Source: Thalassotalea insulae | Lineage (GTDB): Bacteria > Pseudomonadota > Gammaproteobacteria > Enterobacterales > Alteromonadaceae | Assembly (NCBI RefSeq): GCF_030161395.1 | Contig: NZ_BSST01000001.1 | Span: 1,302,001 to 1,366,000, forward strand | DNA length: 64,000 nucleotides | Direction: 5' to 3' | Shown: positions 37,463 through 47,600 of the stretch, piece after piece | Position numbering within the stretch: the stretch's first letter is position 1 | How the letters are laid out: each line of letters begins with the position of its first letter | Notes under the pieces: model-generated | The model's database searches: none | What the model saw: only the letters and a program-made list of their open reading frames with translations | What the model was told of the DNA's origin: nothing | Translations under genes and position numbers: made by a program

Positions 37463-37538
37463 TATCTTTCTCTTAACCCGTTATATTTCATCATTAGTGA
37501 CAATGCTTTCGTTATTACTAACACTGCATTTGATATTA

Positions 37539-39941
37539 TTATTTCTTAGCTTTACGCGCATGCTTACCAGGTCTAGGTTTACGCGCTTTGCGTTTTGCGG
37601 CTTTCGGTTTATCTTTTTTAGCTTTTGCTGTACGTCCGCTTGAATCTTTCCCACTGGATTTCTTATGGTGTTTGCCCTTAGCTGACTTTTTATTGTCCTT
37701 ATTAGCGATCGTTATTGGTTTTGCTCGGCTAATAACGGCATTTTCTCCCGAGAGCACAAGATCAATCTTCTTCTCATCTAAATTAACGGCGGCAACTTGA
37801 ACTTCTAATACGTCACCAACGTGAAACTTATTACCCGTTTTTTCACCGCTCAGGCACATTCTAACGTCATCAAAATGGTAAAAGTCTCTTCCTAAAGACG
37901 TAATATGCACCAGGCCTTCAATATGTAAATCCGCTAAGCGAACAAATAAGCCAAAATTAGTTACCGTTGAAATAACTCCGGTAAAGGTGTCACCGACATG
38001 ATCTTGCATAAATTCACATTTAAGCCAATCAGCAACATCTCGGGTGGCATCATCGGCGCGTCGTTCTGTCATCGAACAATGCTCGCCTAATTCTGTTATC
38101 GCTTGCTCGTCATAGCCATAACAACCATCATTTGCAGGATTATTTTCTTGTGCCTGTAATACCGCTTTAATTACCCGATGAATCACGAGATCAGGATAAC
38201 GACGAATTGGTGAAGTAAAATGACTGTATGAGGTCAACGCAAGGCCAAAATGACCAATGTTTTCTCTTTGATACACCGCTTGCTTCATCGAACGCAATAA
38301 CATGGTTTGAATAAGCTCTTGATCAGGACGCCCTTGCACTTTAGCCAAAATATCACTGTAATCTCTAGGCTCTGGCAAAGTATCGTCGTTATTTATCCGC
38401 GGCATTTGTAAACCAAGCTCGGCTAAATAAGTAACAAAGTTATTAAACTTATCTTCACTCGGCTTATCATGTACACGAAACAAACCAGGCATATTATGCT
38501 GTTCGACAAACTGCGCTGTCGCAACATTGGCTAAAATCATGCATTCTTCAATGATTTTATGCGCATCATTACGCACTAAAGGTTCAATCGCTTCAATTTT
38601 TCTATCAGCATTAAAAATAAAGCGCGATTCTTCCGTTTCAAACGCAATCGCTCCCCGTTGTTCTCTCGCCGTCACTAACACCTGGTAAAGCTGATACAAA
38701 TGCTCTAAATCTTTCACCAATGGTGCATATTCTTCACGCAGCGCTTGTCCATTATCAAGAATAGCAGCGACTTTGGTATACGTGAACCGAGCTTTTGAAC
38801 GCATCACTGCCGGATAAAACTGACTTTGCGAGAGTTTTCCGCTCGCGGTCACTGTCATTTCGCATACCATACAGAGGCGATCAACGTCTGGATTTAGTGA
38901 ACAAAGTCCATTCGAGAGTTTTTCCGGCAACATAGGAATGACCTGACTCGGAAAATAAACCGAATTGCCGCGCGCAATTGCTTCGTCATCTAACGCTGTT
39001 CCTGGACGAACATAATAGCTGACATCAGCAATCGCGACCCACAACTGCCAGCTACCATCATTATTTGGCCGACAATAAACCGCATCATCAAAATCTCGCG
39101 CATCTTCGCCATCAATGGTCACTAAAGGCAAGTCTCGTAGATCTTTACGTTGTTGTTTAACGCTTTCTTCAACTTCATCAGCAATTGCAGCGACTTCCTG
39201 CTCAACCTCAACTGACCACTGATGCGGTAAATCGTGCTCTCTTAATGCAATCTGGATCTCCATGCCTGGTGCCATGTGCTCACCTAACACTTCAACCACT
39301 TTACCCACTGCATTATTTCTTTTCGAAGGACGCTTAGTGATATTGACCACAACCATTTGCCCATGACGAGCGCCAAGTTTTTCATTAGGGTCAATCAAAA
39401 TATCTTGTTTAATCCGAGTATCATCCGGTACAACAAAATTAATGTTATGTTCAACAAAAAAGCGCCCGACAATTCCTGCGCTGCGTGGCTCAATAACGTC
39501 GAGGATTTTAATTTCTTGTCGACCTTTTCTATCGGTTCGATCAACTAAAATTGCTTCCACCACATCACCGTGAATAACACGCTGCATTTCATGTGAAGAA
39601 ATAAACAGGTCTTTTGGCTTTTTAGCACCGGCAGGTACGTCAGGCACGAAAAAACCATACCCATCTCTATGACCGATAACACGCCCAGTTAATAGATGAT
39701 TTTTGGGTGCAATAGCATACTGCTTAAATTTATTAAAAATCAGCTGACCGGCATTTTCCATCGCTCTTAAGCGTCGTTTTAAACCAATCAAATGATCTTC
39801 TTCGACATAATTAAGTTGCTGGCAAAGCTCTTTAAATGTTAATGGCTTGCTCGAATTTTTAATGATTTCAAGGAGTAATTCTCGGCTGGCAACCGGGTTG
39901 TCATATTTTTGCGCTTCGCGTTGTCGATGTGGATCTTTAAT
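37539..39941 (-). CDS. rnr: Ribonuclease R, with no standard start codon visible
   Basis: RNase R is the processive 3'-5' exoribonuclease that degrades structured RNA. The core has two cold-shock-like domains (GHRDGYGFFVPD), the RNB catalytic domain with the four-aspartate region (TIDGEDARDFDDAVYC), a C-terminal S1 domain (GDTFTGVISTVTNFGLFVRL) and a lysine-rich tail. From the in-frame TTG at 39791 the protein would lack its N-terminal helix-turn-helix domain. Reading further upstream gives IKDPHRQREAQKYDNPVASR, matching the start of E. coli RNase R (DPFQEREAEKYANPIPSR). No ATG, GTG or TTG occurs in frame between that block and the stop at 39975-39977. I place the start at ATT (39941), giving 800 residues. 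Sequence error is the main alternative. Confidence 0.9.
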   Translation of the reverse strand: MKDPHRQREAQKYDNPVASRELLLEIIKNSSKPLTFKELCQQLNYVEEDHLIGLKRRLRAMENAGQLIFNKFKQYAIAPKNHLLTGRVIGHRDGYGFFVPDVPAGAKKPKDLFISSHEMQRVIHGDVVEAILVDRTDRKGRQEIKILDVIEPRSAGIVGRFFVEHNINFVVPDDTRIKQDILIDPNEKLGARHGQMVVVNITKRPSKRNNAVGKVVEVLGEHMAPGMEIQIALREHDLPHQWSVEVEQEVAAIADEVEESVKQQRKDLRDLPLVTIDGEDARDFDDAVYCRPNNDGSWQLWVAIADVSYYVRPGTALDDEAIARGNSVYFPSQVIPMLPEKLSNGLCSLNPDVDRLCMVCEMTVTASGKLSQSQFYPAVMRSKARFTYTKVAAILDNGQALREEYAPLVKDLEHLYQLYQVLVTAREQRGAIAFETEESRFIFNADRKIEAIEPLVRNDAHKIIEECMILANVATAQFVEQHNMPGLFRVHDKPSEDKFNNFVTYLAELGLQMPRINNDDTLPEPRDYSDILAKVQGRPDQELIQTMLLRSMKQAVYQRENIGHFGLALTSYSHFTSPIRRYPDLVIHRVIKAVLQAQENNPANDGCYGYDEQAITELGEHCSMTERRADDATRDVADWLKCEFMQDHVGDTFTGVISTVTNFGLFVRLADLHIEGLVHITSLGRDFYHFDDVRMCLSGEKTGNKFHVGDVLEVQVAAVNLDEKKIDLVLSGENAVISRAKPITIANKDNKKSAKGKHHKKSSGKDSSGRTAKAKKDKPKAAKRKARKPRPGKHARKAKK

Positions 39942-39973
39942 AGTCGTTGTACTTATAAAAGTGATTTGGCGTA

Positions 39974-39979
39974 ATTATA
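39974..39979 (-). promoter_or_regulatory. Candidate -10 box of rnr
   Basis: A perfect TATAAT on the minus strand (plus 39974-39979) lies about 33 bases before the proposed ATT start of rnr. No clear -35 hexamer stands at 16-18 bp spacing. The short leader this implies leaves little room for another start codon upstream. Confidence 0.35.
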
Positions 39980-40034
39980 TCTTAATACGACAAATGATCA
40001 TGTTTTTATTTAGCCGTTGTTGCTTTATAAAGAT

Positions 40035-40652
40035 TTAATATTTTCCTTTTTTCGCAGCATTAACTACACGCTCAGGCATTTTAGTCGCTAAGTCTGACAA
40101 TAACTGAGTAATTTTTTTATGGGTTGATTTATCATCAGTGATCGAATGATGCAACTGGGCATACAGTTCAGGGTAATCTAGCGGGCTGCCGGCACCTGCA
40201 TTATAAATTTCCGCCAGGCGAATTTGTGCCTTTAAATTATTCAAACTTGCCGCCTCTTTTAAGAAAATAATGGCTTGTCTGGTGTCTGGCTGCATAAATT
40301 TACCGATATGATAATAGCGTCCTAACTGTTCTAAGGCTTCTGCCAGGCCTTGATCCGCAGCCTCTCTCATATAGTGTAGCCCTAACGGCACGTTTTTCTT
40401 AACGCAAACCCCATAAGCCAGCATATCCCCCCAAAGAAATTCATACGCTGGTTTTTTCGCAATCGTGGCTCTGGCTTCAATGTCTTGTACCAACTGGCAT
40501 TCATCTAACACTATCTGGCCTAAATGTTTATTTTCCTTAATCAAGTCAAGCAATTGATTGTCGGTATAAACCTGAACCACTTGTACTTTTTCCGCTTGAA
40601 CCTGCCCGGCACAACAAGCGAGCAATCCTAAAACTAAGGTAAATAAACGCAT
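40035..40652 (-). CDS. motX: Sodium-driven flagellar motor protein MotX
   Basis: MotX is a periplasmic T-ring protein that, with MotY, anchors the PomA/PomB stator of Na+-driven polar flagella. The 205-residue product has a signal peptide (MRLFTLVLGLLACCAGQVQA) and Sel1-like repeats (GDMLAYGVCVKKNVPLGLHY, then LGRYYHIGKFMQPDTRQAII). The flanking block QLVQDIEARATIAKKPAYEFL matches my memory of Vibrio MotX. The ATG at 40652 follows AAAGAGA; a TTG six codons upstream is less likely. It is upstream of rnr in the same direction, an order known in Vibrio and Shewanella. No other flagellar gene is in the window. Confidence 0.88.
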   Translation of the reverse strand: MRLFTLVLGLLACCAGQVQAEKVQVVQVYTDNQLLDLIKENKHLGQIVLDECQLVQDIEARATIAKKPAYEFLWGDMLAYGVCVKKNVPLGLHYMREAADQGLAEALEQLGRYYHIGKFMQPDTRQAIIFLKEAASLNNLKAQIRLAEIYNAGAGSPLDYPELYAQLHHSITDDKSTHKKITQLLSDLATKMPERVVNAAKKGKY

Positions 40653-40718
40653 ATCAATTCTCTTTAGCAAAACTTTACACTCACTATATCGACTATATCA
40701 CTAAAAATTTAAGCCAAG

Positions 40719-40750
40719 CATTTGACTAAATCATAGACCAATTGGCATTA
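40719..40750. repeat. Degenerate copy of a dispersed palindromic repeat
   Basis: The stretch starts CATTTGACTAAATCAT and continues AGACCAATTGGCATTA. It matches one arm and the centre of the full palindrome at 55816-55851, read in reverse complement, but its second arm has decayed. It lies in the 202-bp gap between motX and the diguanylate cyclase gene, which run divergently. Confidence 0.45.
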
Positions 40751-40854
40751 CTAGCTAAAACACAGCAAAATTAGTACCACAATACCAGATAATATAAGCT
40801 TGCGCTTATTGCCTGAAAGTTAGACAATCAAATCCATGGCTAAGTGACTTACTA

Positions 40855-41907
40855 ATGTCTTTCATTATGGCAAAAACTGTAGAACAACTAACGGCTGAGC
40901 TCAATTTACTGATCGAAAATTCTAAGCAGAATGAGCTAATTGCCAAAAAATTGTTTGATATTGAAACCTCAGTATTAAGTGCCCGCTCCAGTGAACAATT
41001 ACTGCAAAACTTACTAGACTTAATTAAAAAGCAATTCTCATTGTCGGGGATTTACCTGCTGTTAGCTTCCCCGCCTCCGATAAGTTACCTGCTAAACAGT
41101 AATTTACAATCCAATTGGCATAAAACGCATACCAAGCAAGTATCATCCGACACGCTAAAACAATATCACCCAGAGAATCAACCATTTCTTAGCAACCAGT
41201 TAGCCAGTTATCAGCACTTAGTGCCAGCACCTTTGTTAGCACAGGCTCAATCGATTGCACTAACTCCGTTAACGTTAGAAGGTAAATTATTTGGCAGCTT
41301 ATTGTTTTGTGACAACGATCCCGACAGGTTTACTCCACAACTAGGGACGTTTCATTTACAGCAATTAGCGGTCAAAGTCAGTTTATGTCTATCTAACGTT
41401 TTGATTCGTGAGCAATTAGATCATATGGCACATTATGATCGTTTAACTAAGGTCGCCAATCGCCGTCTGATGGAAATTTGCATTAACGAAGAATTAATCA
41501 GACAACAACGTTATGGCAGTCATTTCTCATTATTGTTCATTGACTGTAATAAATTTAAAGCAATTAATGATACATACGGCCATGACTGTGGCGATAAAGT
41601 TCTGGCTTACGTTGCCAGCCAATTATCTGAACTGATCAGGGAAAACGATCGCTGTTTTCGCTACGCCGGCGATGAATTTGTCATTATGCTTGCTAATCAA
41701 TCGTTTAGTGAGGCTAGTCTGGTCGCACAACGCTTATGTCAATTTTTTACTGAACACCCGATGCCATATCAAAATCAACAGTTAAATGTCACTATCAGTT
41801 GTGGTGTTGCCACCAGTAACGGTAGTCAAACCATGGATGAACTATTAAAAACTGCCGATCAACAACTATACTTAAGCAAGGGTCATCAAACTCAAGCTAG
41901 CGAATAA
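40855..41907 (+). CDS. Diguanylate cyclase with N-terminal GAF/DUF484-like domain
   Basis: A 350-residue soluble protein predicted to make cyclic di-GMP. Residues about 10-190 form a GAF/DUF484-like sensor region with no membrane segment. The GGDEF domain follows (DRLTKVANRRLM start, FIDCNKFKAINDTYGHDCGD metal site). The active-site motif is AGDEF (residues 271-275), a variant found in some active cyclases, and the inhibitory I-site RxxD (REND) lies nine residues before it. It is 37 bp upstream of an HD-GYP gene, so the two opposing activities are probably co-transcribed. A second ATG four codons downstream (40867) could also be the start. Confidence 0.9.
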   Translation: MSFIMAKTVEQLTAELNLLIENSKQNELIAKKLFDIETSVLSARSSEQLLQNLLDLIKKQFSLSGIYLLLASPPPISYLLNSNLQSNWHKTHTKQVSSDTLKQYHPENQPFLSNQLASYQHLVPAPLLAQAQSIALTPLTLEGKLFGSLLFCDNDPDRFTPQLGTFHLQQLAVKVSLCLSNVLIREQLDHMAHYDRLTKVANRRLMEICINEELIRQQRYGSHFSLLFIDCNKFKAINDTYGHDCGDKVLAYVASQLSELIRENDRCFRYAGDEFVIMLANQSFSEASLVAQRLCQFFTEHPMPYQNQQLNVTISCGVATSNGSQTMDELLKTADQQLYLSKGHQTQASE

Positions 41908-41944
41908 ACAAAGGATGTGAAGTAAGTAGTCACGTGATCAAATT

Positions 41945-43114
41945 ATGATTATTGAAATAAGTATCGCTAAACTCCGGGTCGGTCACTATGTCGTAGACAT
42001 AGTCAAGCAAAAAGCCAATTACGCATTAACTCAACCTGGCCATATTACAAGTAATAAGGCAATTGAGCATTTAAAAAATAAAGGCGTTGAAACGGTTTTA
42101 ATCGATAAAAGTAAAACCAAATACTTAACAAAAAAACAATCTACCAGCAGCACAACTCAAGGTAGTGCGCCATTAATATTTGATGTTCGCAAAGCCAAAG
42201 AAATTTTTGATCAGTCAAAAGAAATTCAGCGGCAAGTATTTGCCGATGCTCAAGAGGGACTGGCGTTAGATCTGGAACCTATCGTTGATATTACCGATAA
42301 AACTATGGTGGAGATTTTTAAAAATTCAGATACCCTGGCTTGTGTTATCAACTTAAGAAATAAAGACGAATACCTGCTCGAGCATTCAGTGTCTGTATCA
42401 ATTTTAATGACAATTTTTTCCCGTTTTTTAAAAATTGATAAAACCATTATTCAGCAACTTGCTATTGGCGCCTTCTTGCACGATGTTGGTAAAATCAAGG
42501 TCCCAAGTAATATTTTAAACAAGCCGGCAAAGTTAACCGAGCAAGAATTTGCCATTATGAGAACCCATGTTAATCACTCAATTAACACTATTGAGGCAAC
42601 CCCCGGCATTTCAGAATTAAGCCTAGAAGTCGCAGCATTGCATCACGAAAAGCTCGACGGTAGCGGCTATCCGTTTAATTTGGCGGCAAAAGATATTTCC
42701 ACCTACGGCAGGATGATCGCCATTTGTGACATTTTTGATGCCCTAACGGCTCACCGCTGTTATAAAAAGGGTTACAGTCACGTCAAAGCATTTACTATTT
42801 TACGTAACTTAGCGAGTAAACAACATTTAGATCAACGGCTAGTAGATCTCTTTATTAAATGTATGGGGGTTTATCCGGTAGGCTCTTTGGTGGAACTCAA
42901 TTCAAAGCGGGTGGCAATCGTTGAACAGCGTAATATTGAAGATCCTATCAGCCCGAAAGTGCGTTCATTTTACAATGTAACCCATCATCACTATGTCATG
43001 ACCGAAGACATTGATTTGGCTCATCATGATGACTATATAGTAAAAGGTGTCAGGGCCGATGATTTTGCTCTTGATATGAACAAAATCATCGAATTCCTAT
43101 TAATGGAAGGCTAA
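41945..43114 (+). CDS. HD-GYP cyclic di-GMP phosphodiesterase (DUF3391 N-terminus)
   Basis: A 389-residue protein with an N-terminal DUF3391-type domain (residues 1-60, ISIAKLRVGHYVVDI) and an HD-GYP domain predicted to hydrolyse cyclic di-GMP. The metal-binding HD pair is at residues 179-180 (LHDVGKIKVP) and the second signature HHEKLDGSGYP begins at residue 233. All standard catalytic residues I can check are present. It follows the GGDEF gene by 37 bp and ends 9 bp from the convergent peptidase gene. Confidence 0.92.
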   Translation: MIIEISIAKLRVGHYVVDIVKQKANYALTQPGHITSNKAIEHLKNKGVETVLIDKSKTKYLTKKQSTSSTTQGSAPLIFDVRKAKEIFDQSKEIQRQVFADAQEGLALDLEPIVDITDKTMVEIFKNSDTLACVINLRNKDEYLLEHSVSVSILMTIFSRFLKIDKTIIQQLAIGAFLHDVGKIKVPSNILNKPAKLTEQEFAIMRTHVNHSINTIEATPGISELSLEVAALHHEKLDGSGYPFNLAAKDISTYGRMIAICDIFDALTAHRCYKKGYSHVKAFTILRNLASKQHLDQRLVDLFIKCMGVYPVGSLVELNSKRVAIVEQRNIEDPISPKVRSFYNVTHHHYVMTEDIDLAHHDDYIVKGVRADDFALDMNKIIEFLLMEG

Positions 43115-43123
43115 CGTTAGCCG

Positions 43124-44539
43124 TTATTTGCTAAAGTCGATCGCTGAATTAGCAGCAAAATAACTAAATAACGTATAAACAGCCGTTGCTTGCTTTAATC
43201 CTTCGGGTTCAATTTTATCTAATGTATCATTTTCCGTATGATGATAATCAAAATACCGGCTGCCATCTGGCGCGAAGTTAACGCTTGGCATACCTGCAGC
43301 ACTTAACATTCCCATATCTGACTGTGCTTTGGCATTATTTTCCTTGATAAATTTAACGCCTAATGGCGCTAACACTTTACCAAGCTCTTCAGTCGCGGAT
43401 AATGCTTGTGGCCCCATTCCGGTCGTCATTTGATAAATACCGCCGGTACCAAAATCCCATTCGGCACCAATCACATGATTCGCAATTTCATCTTTATGAT
43501 CGATCATATACTGTTGAGCACCTAGCAAACCAACCTCTTCAGCAGCAAATAAAATCACACGAACCGTACGTTTAGGTCGATTAGCTAATGCTTTGATATG
43601 ATGCGCCGCAGCCATAACTATGCCAACGCCCATGCCATCATCTAATGCGCCGGTACCGACATCCCAGCTATCTAAGTGAGCACCTATGGCTACGATTTGC
43701 TCCGGAAATTCACTACCAGTAATTTCTCCGATAACATTAGCAGAACGCGCTTTTACTTTTTCATCAGTACTCGGCGTTAACTTCAAATAAAGTTTCACCG
43801 CTTGCTCACGTTTTAATTGATTCACCAACATATCCGCATCGGGATTAGAAACGGCCGCTGCTGGCACCTTGGCAATACCATCCTGATAACGCATCACGCC
43901 GGTATGAGCGATACGATTATTGTCAGTACCAATTGAACGAATAATTATCGCTGATGCCCCTTTCTGCGCCGCAATCGATGCACCATTAACGCGTGCACCA
44001 ACAGTTTCGCCATAGCCGTGGCCATCAATATGACGATCCATCCGTTTGGAAATAAAGGCAATCTTACCAGCAAGGCTATTATCAGGTGCCGCTTTTAATT
44101 CATCAAGTGATGCAAAATGGGCAATTTCTGCCGTTATCCCTTGTTCGCCCGTGCCGACTGAGCCACCAAGGGCAATCGCCACCAGTTTTTGCGGGTAAGG
44201 TGCGATAATTTGTGCTTCGGCCTGACCACGATGCCATAAAGTACCCGTGACTTCTTCCGTCCAAACCTTATCAAAACCTAACGCCTTCATTTTATTAACA
44301 GCCCATTGCACTGCTTTTTTATCTCCCTCAGAGCCCATCAAACGAGGACCCACTTCGGTAGTTAATGATTCGATCAACTGATAAGATAAATCTGAGTTCA
44401 ATGATGTTGCTTTAAGCTGCTCCATTTGTGCTTGTTGCTGTTCTGACAAAGCATTCGCCCCAGCAACAGCTGAAAACAGCACACAACTACATAGCAAATT
44501 CATCAGCGTTTTATTATGGGCAGTAGGTATTAATTTCAT
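43124..44539 (-). CDS. M28-family zinc aminopeptidase, exported
   Basis: A 471-residue secreted or periplasmic metallopeptidase with a signal peptide (LMNLLCSCVLFSAVAGANA). A PA-type insert domain lies around residues 130-250. The M28 catalytic core follows, with zinc ligands in GAHLDSWDVGTGALDDGMGVG, the catalytic glutamate pair in FAAEEVGLLGAQQY and the late histidine in HHTENDTLDKI. Family members release N-terminal amino acids from peptides (plasma glutamate carboxypeptidase/aminopeptidase-like). It is a single gene in the gap between the RND permease and the HD-GYP gene. Confidence 0.9.
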   Translation of the reverse strand: MKLIPTAHNKTLMNLLCSCVLFSAVAGANALSEQQQAQMEQLKATSLNSDLSYQLIESLTTEVGPRLMGSEGDKKAVQWAVNKMKALGFDKVWTEEVTGTLWHRGQAEAQIIAPYPQKLVAIALGGSVGTGEQGITAEIAHFASLDELKAAPDNSLAGKIAFISKRMDRHIDGHGYGETVGARVNGASIAAQKGASAIIIRSIGTDNNRIAHTGVMRYQDGIAKVPAAAVSNPDADMLVNQLKREQAVKLYLKLTPSTDEKVKARSANVIGEITGSEFPEQIVAIGAHLDSWDVGTGALDDGMGVGIVMAAAHHIKALANRPKRTVRVILFAAEEVGLLGAQQYMIDHKDEIANHVIGAEWDFGTGGIYQMTTGMGPQALSATEELGKVLAPLGVKFIKENNAKAQSDMGMLSAAGMPSVNFAPDGSRYFDYHHTENDTLDKIEPEGLKQATAVYTLFSYFAANSAIDFSK

Positions 44540-44647
44540 AGTTATTCCACGTATTCTTTTAATTTATTGTTAGCTGCTTAGCCTGCGACTATACCAATTA
44601 AAACACAGTGCAGGCTAAAGCCAATGTTTCACTTACCAGTAAGCGAA

Positions 44648-47600
44648 CTAAGCAGCAGATTTAATGCCTTTCATTCGCTTAACAAAAGTTAATTTATCCT
44701 GTTGCTTACGTTTATCCCGATTTCTATCTCTGAGCATAATCAAACAAGGAGTTAAAACTAATGTCAGCACTGTAGCAAAAGCCAGGCCGCCGGCAACAGC
44801 AGTCGCTAACTGAGTCCACCACTGCGTACTAGGTGCACCAAATACCGCCGTGCGATTAAAAAAGTCCAGATTGACCTGCAATACCATAGGTAACAATCCT
44901 AATATTGTGGTCACTGTGGTGAGCATCACCGGACGCAAACGCTGCGCGCCAGTTCTTAAAATCGCATCGATAGGCGAAAAGCCTTCTTTACGTAATACAT
45001 TATAAGTGTCGATTAACACGATATTGTTATTCACCACAATACCCGCGAGAGAAATAACACCTATGCCGCCCATAACAATACCAAATGGTTTTTGTGCAAT
45101 TAGCAAAGCGAGAAACACACCGACGGTAGAAAATATCACGGCACTTAAGATCAAAAAAGCCTGATAAAAACTATTAAATTGTGTCACTAAAATAATCGCC
45201 ATGACAAATAGTGCAACACCAAAAGCATTAACCAGAAACTCTTGCGATTCCTGTTGATCCTGATTTTGTCCTTTAATACTCAGTTCCACCATAGGATCGA
45301 TACCTAAGCTTGGAAATTTCGCTTCCAATGCTGGTAATTCAGTGAGTAACTGAGCGCCTGTGACTAGATTGGCCTGAATAGTTACCACTCGCTTGCCATC
45401 AGTACGATGTATGGTATCCACTTTAGGTGCCGCCTTACGTTCGACAAAACTACTGACTGGCACTAAGCCCGCCGCTGTTTTCACTCGTAAGGTATCTAAA
45501 CGACCAATATTTCGTTTTTCTTGTGGAAAGCGCACCCGAATGTCTAACTCATCATCAACATCGTCTGGGCGATATTCCCCTAATTTCAAACCGTTAGTAA
45601 CCATTTGTACCGTTGAGCCGACAATCGCTGCATCGGCACCATAAGTTGCAGCTTTAGAGCGATCAACCTTTAATTGCCATTCAATACCGGGTTTCGAACC
45701 TGAGTCTTCAATATCAGTAAACTTACCAGTCGTCACTAAGGCATTACGAATAGTTTTCACCGCACTATCAAGCTTTTCTGGGAATCGAGAACTAAGTTCT
45801 ATCCGTAAGTCTTTACCATTTTGCGGTCCGTCTTCGTTCTTACGAACCTCCAGTTCAACCCCCGCTAAATCAGCAGTACGTTGATGAATCTCCGCTATAG
45901 TTTCATCAGACGGACGGCGATATTGCCAATTAACAAAGTTCACCTGAAAAGAGCCAACAATATCGTTACCACCTGTTAAGGTATATAACGTTTCGATTTC
46001 TTCCATATCGAGAACACGCTCCTCGATATCACGCATAATGACATCTTTTTCATGAACAGATAAATCGCCGTGCGAACGCACTACAATAGTCGCACTATTA
46101 GGCTCTATTTCTGGAAAAAACACCGCTCCTAATCCGGAAGCCCCATAGAGCCACATCACAATAAATGCCATCGCAAAAGTACCACCGACAATTTTCCACG
46201 GATGACGAATCGCCGTTTTCAATATGCTCACATACTTACCGGTAAAACCAGTTAAATGCTCTAAATCACCTTGTTCGGCTTTTGCTACTTGCTGCTTTTC
46301 TTGTTCACTGATCACTCGTGATTTACCAAAAACTGCGCCTATGGTGGGCACGAACACCAACGCCATCGCTAAAGAAGCACTAAGCACAGCAATTAAAGTG
46401 ATAGGTAAGTACTTCATAAACTCCCCCATCATCCCTGGCCAGAACATCAGAGGTGCAAATGCAGCCAGTGTTGTTGCTGTTGACGCGATTATTGGCCATG
46501 CCATGCGTTTCGCTGCTACACCATAAGCTATGTGGCGTGGCTTACCTTCATTCATTTCCCGGTCAGCAAATTCTGTAACAACAATCGCGCCATCCACCAA
46601 CATACCAACTGCCATAATCAAGCCAAATAGCACCACTATGTTGACGGTAAGTCCGGAAATCGCCAACACTAAAATGCCGGTTAGAAATGCTCCGGGTATT
46701 GCCAAACCAACCAACATTGCGGTGCGAGTGCCTAAAGCGGCTATCACTACGATCACCACTAAGAGTACCGCAGATAGTACGTTATTTTGTAAATCACTTA
46801 AGGTATCTTTAACATCAAGTGACTGATCACCAACATAATCTACCACCACCTGACTCGGCCAACGCTGGCGTTCTTGCTCAATCAACGTTTTAACGTTATC
46901 CACGGTATAAATAATGTTTTCGCCAGAACGCTTTTTCACCTCTAATGAAATCGATCGTTCGCCATTGAGCCGAGCAAAGGTTGTTGGATCTTTATAAGCA
47001 CGTCTAACAGTTGAAACGTCCTGGAAAGTAATAACCCGATCACCATCGACTTTAATTGGCAATTCCAGTAAGTCCTGCACGGTTTCAAACACCGAAGGGA
47101 CTTTAACGGCAAAACGTCCTTTGCCGGTATCCATAGTGCCGGCGGGAACGAGGCGGTTATTACGCTCAACCAGGTTATAAATGTCATTTTGATCTAGGCC
47201 ATAGCTTTCCATTAACAGCGGATCGACGATGATTTCCACCATATCTTCACGATCGCCACCGATGTCTACCTCCAGCACTTCCTGCATGCCTTCAATCTTA
47301 TCTTTTAGCTCGCGAGCCAAGGTCAATAAGCCTCGCTCGGTCACGGGTCCTGACAAAATCACAGTGACCGCAGGCACTTGATTCGCCATCGTCACTTCAT
47401 GCACTTCCGGCTCTTCCGATTCTGCTGGTAATTTAGCTTTTGCTAACGTTACCTTATCCCTGACATCCGCTAGTGCTTCTTTTGGATCCATCCCAGCAAG
47501 AAACTCTAACGTCACCGAAGCATGGCCTTCACCAGCATTCGCTGTCATTTCCTTAATGCCAGCAATTGATTTAAGTTCTTTTTCCATCGGGCGTACTAAC

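Noticed and set aside
43109..43122. Perfect palindrome GGCTAACGTTAGCC at the end of the HD-GYP gene
   Set aside because: It includes the stop codon and could resemble a terminator, but there is no T-run on either strand and the loop would be too small; likely coincidence.
44580..44616. Hairpin with 7-8-bp arms (AGCCTGC / GCAGGCT) behind the RND permease gene
   Set aside because: The loop is over 20 bases and no T-run follows on the minus strand, so I do not call it a terminator.
46224..46826. Two long plus-strand open frames (100 and 98 codons) opposite the RND permease gene
   Set aside because: They lie wholly antisense to a conserved membrane transporter gene, and their serine/threonine/alanine-rich translation is typical of the reverse strand of such a gene.
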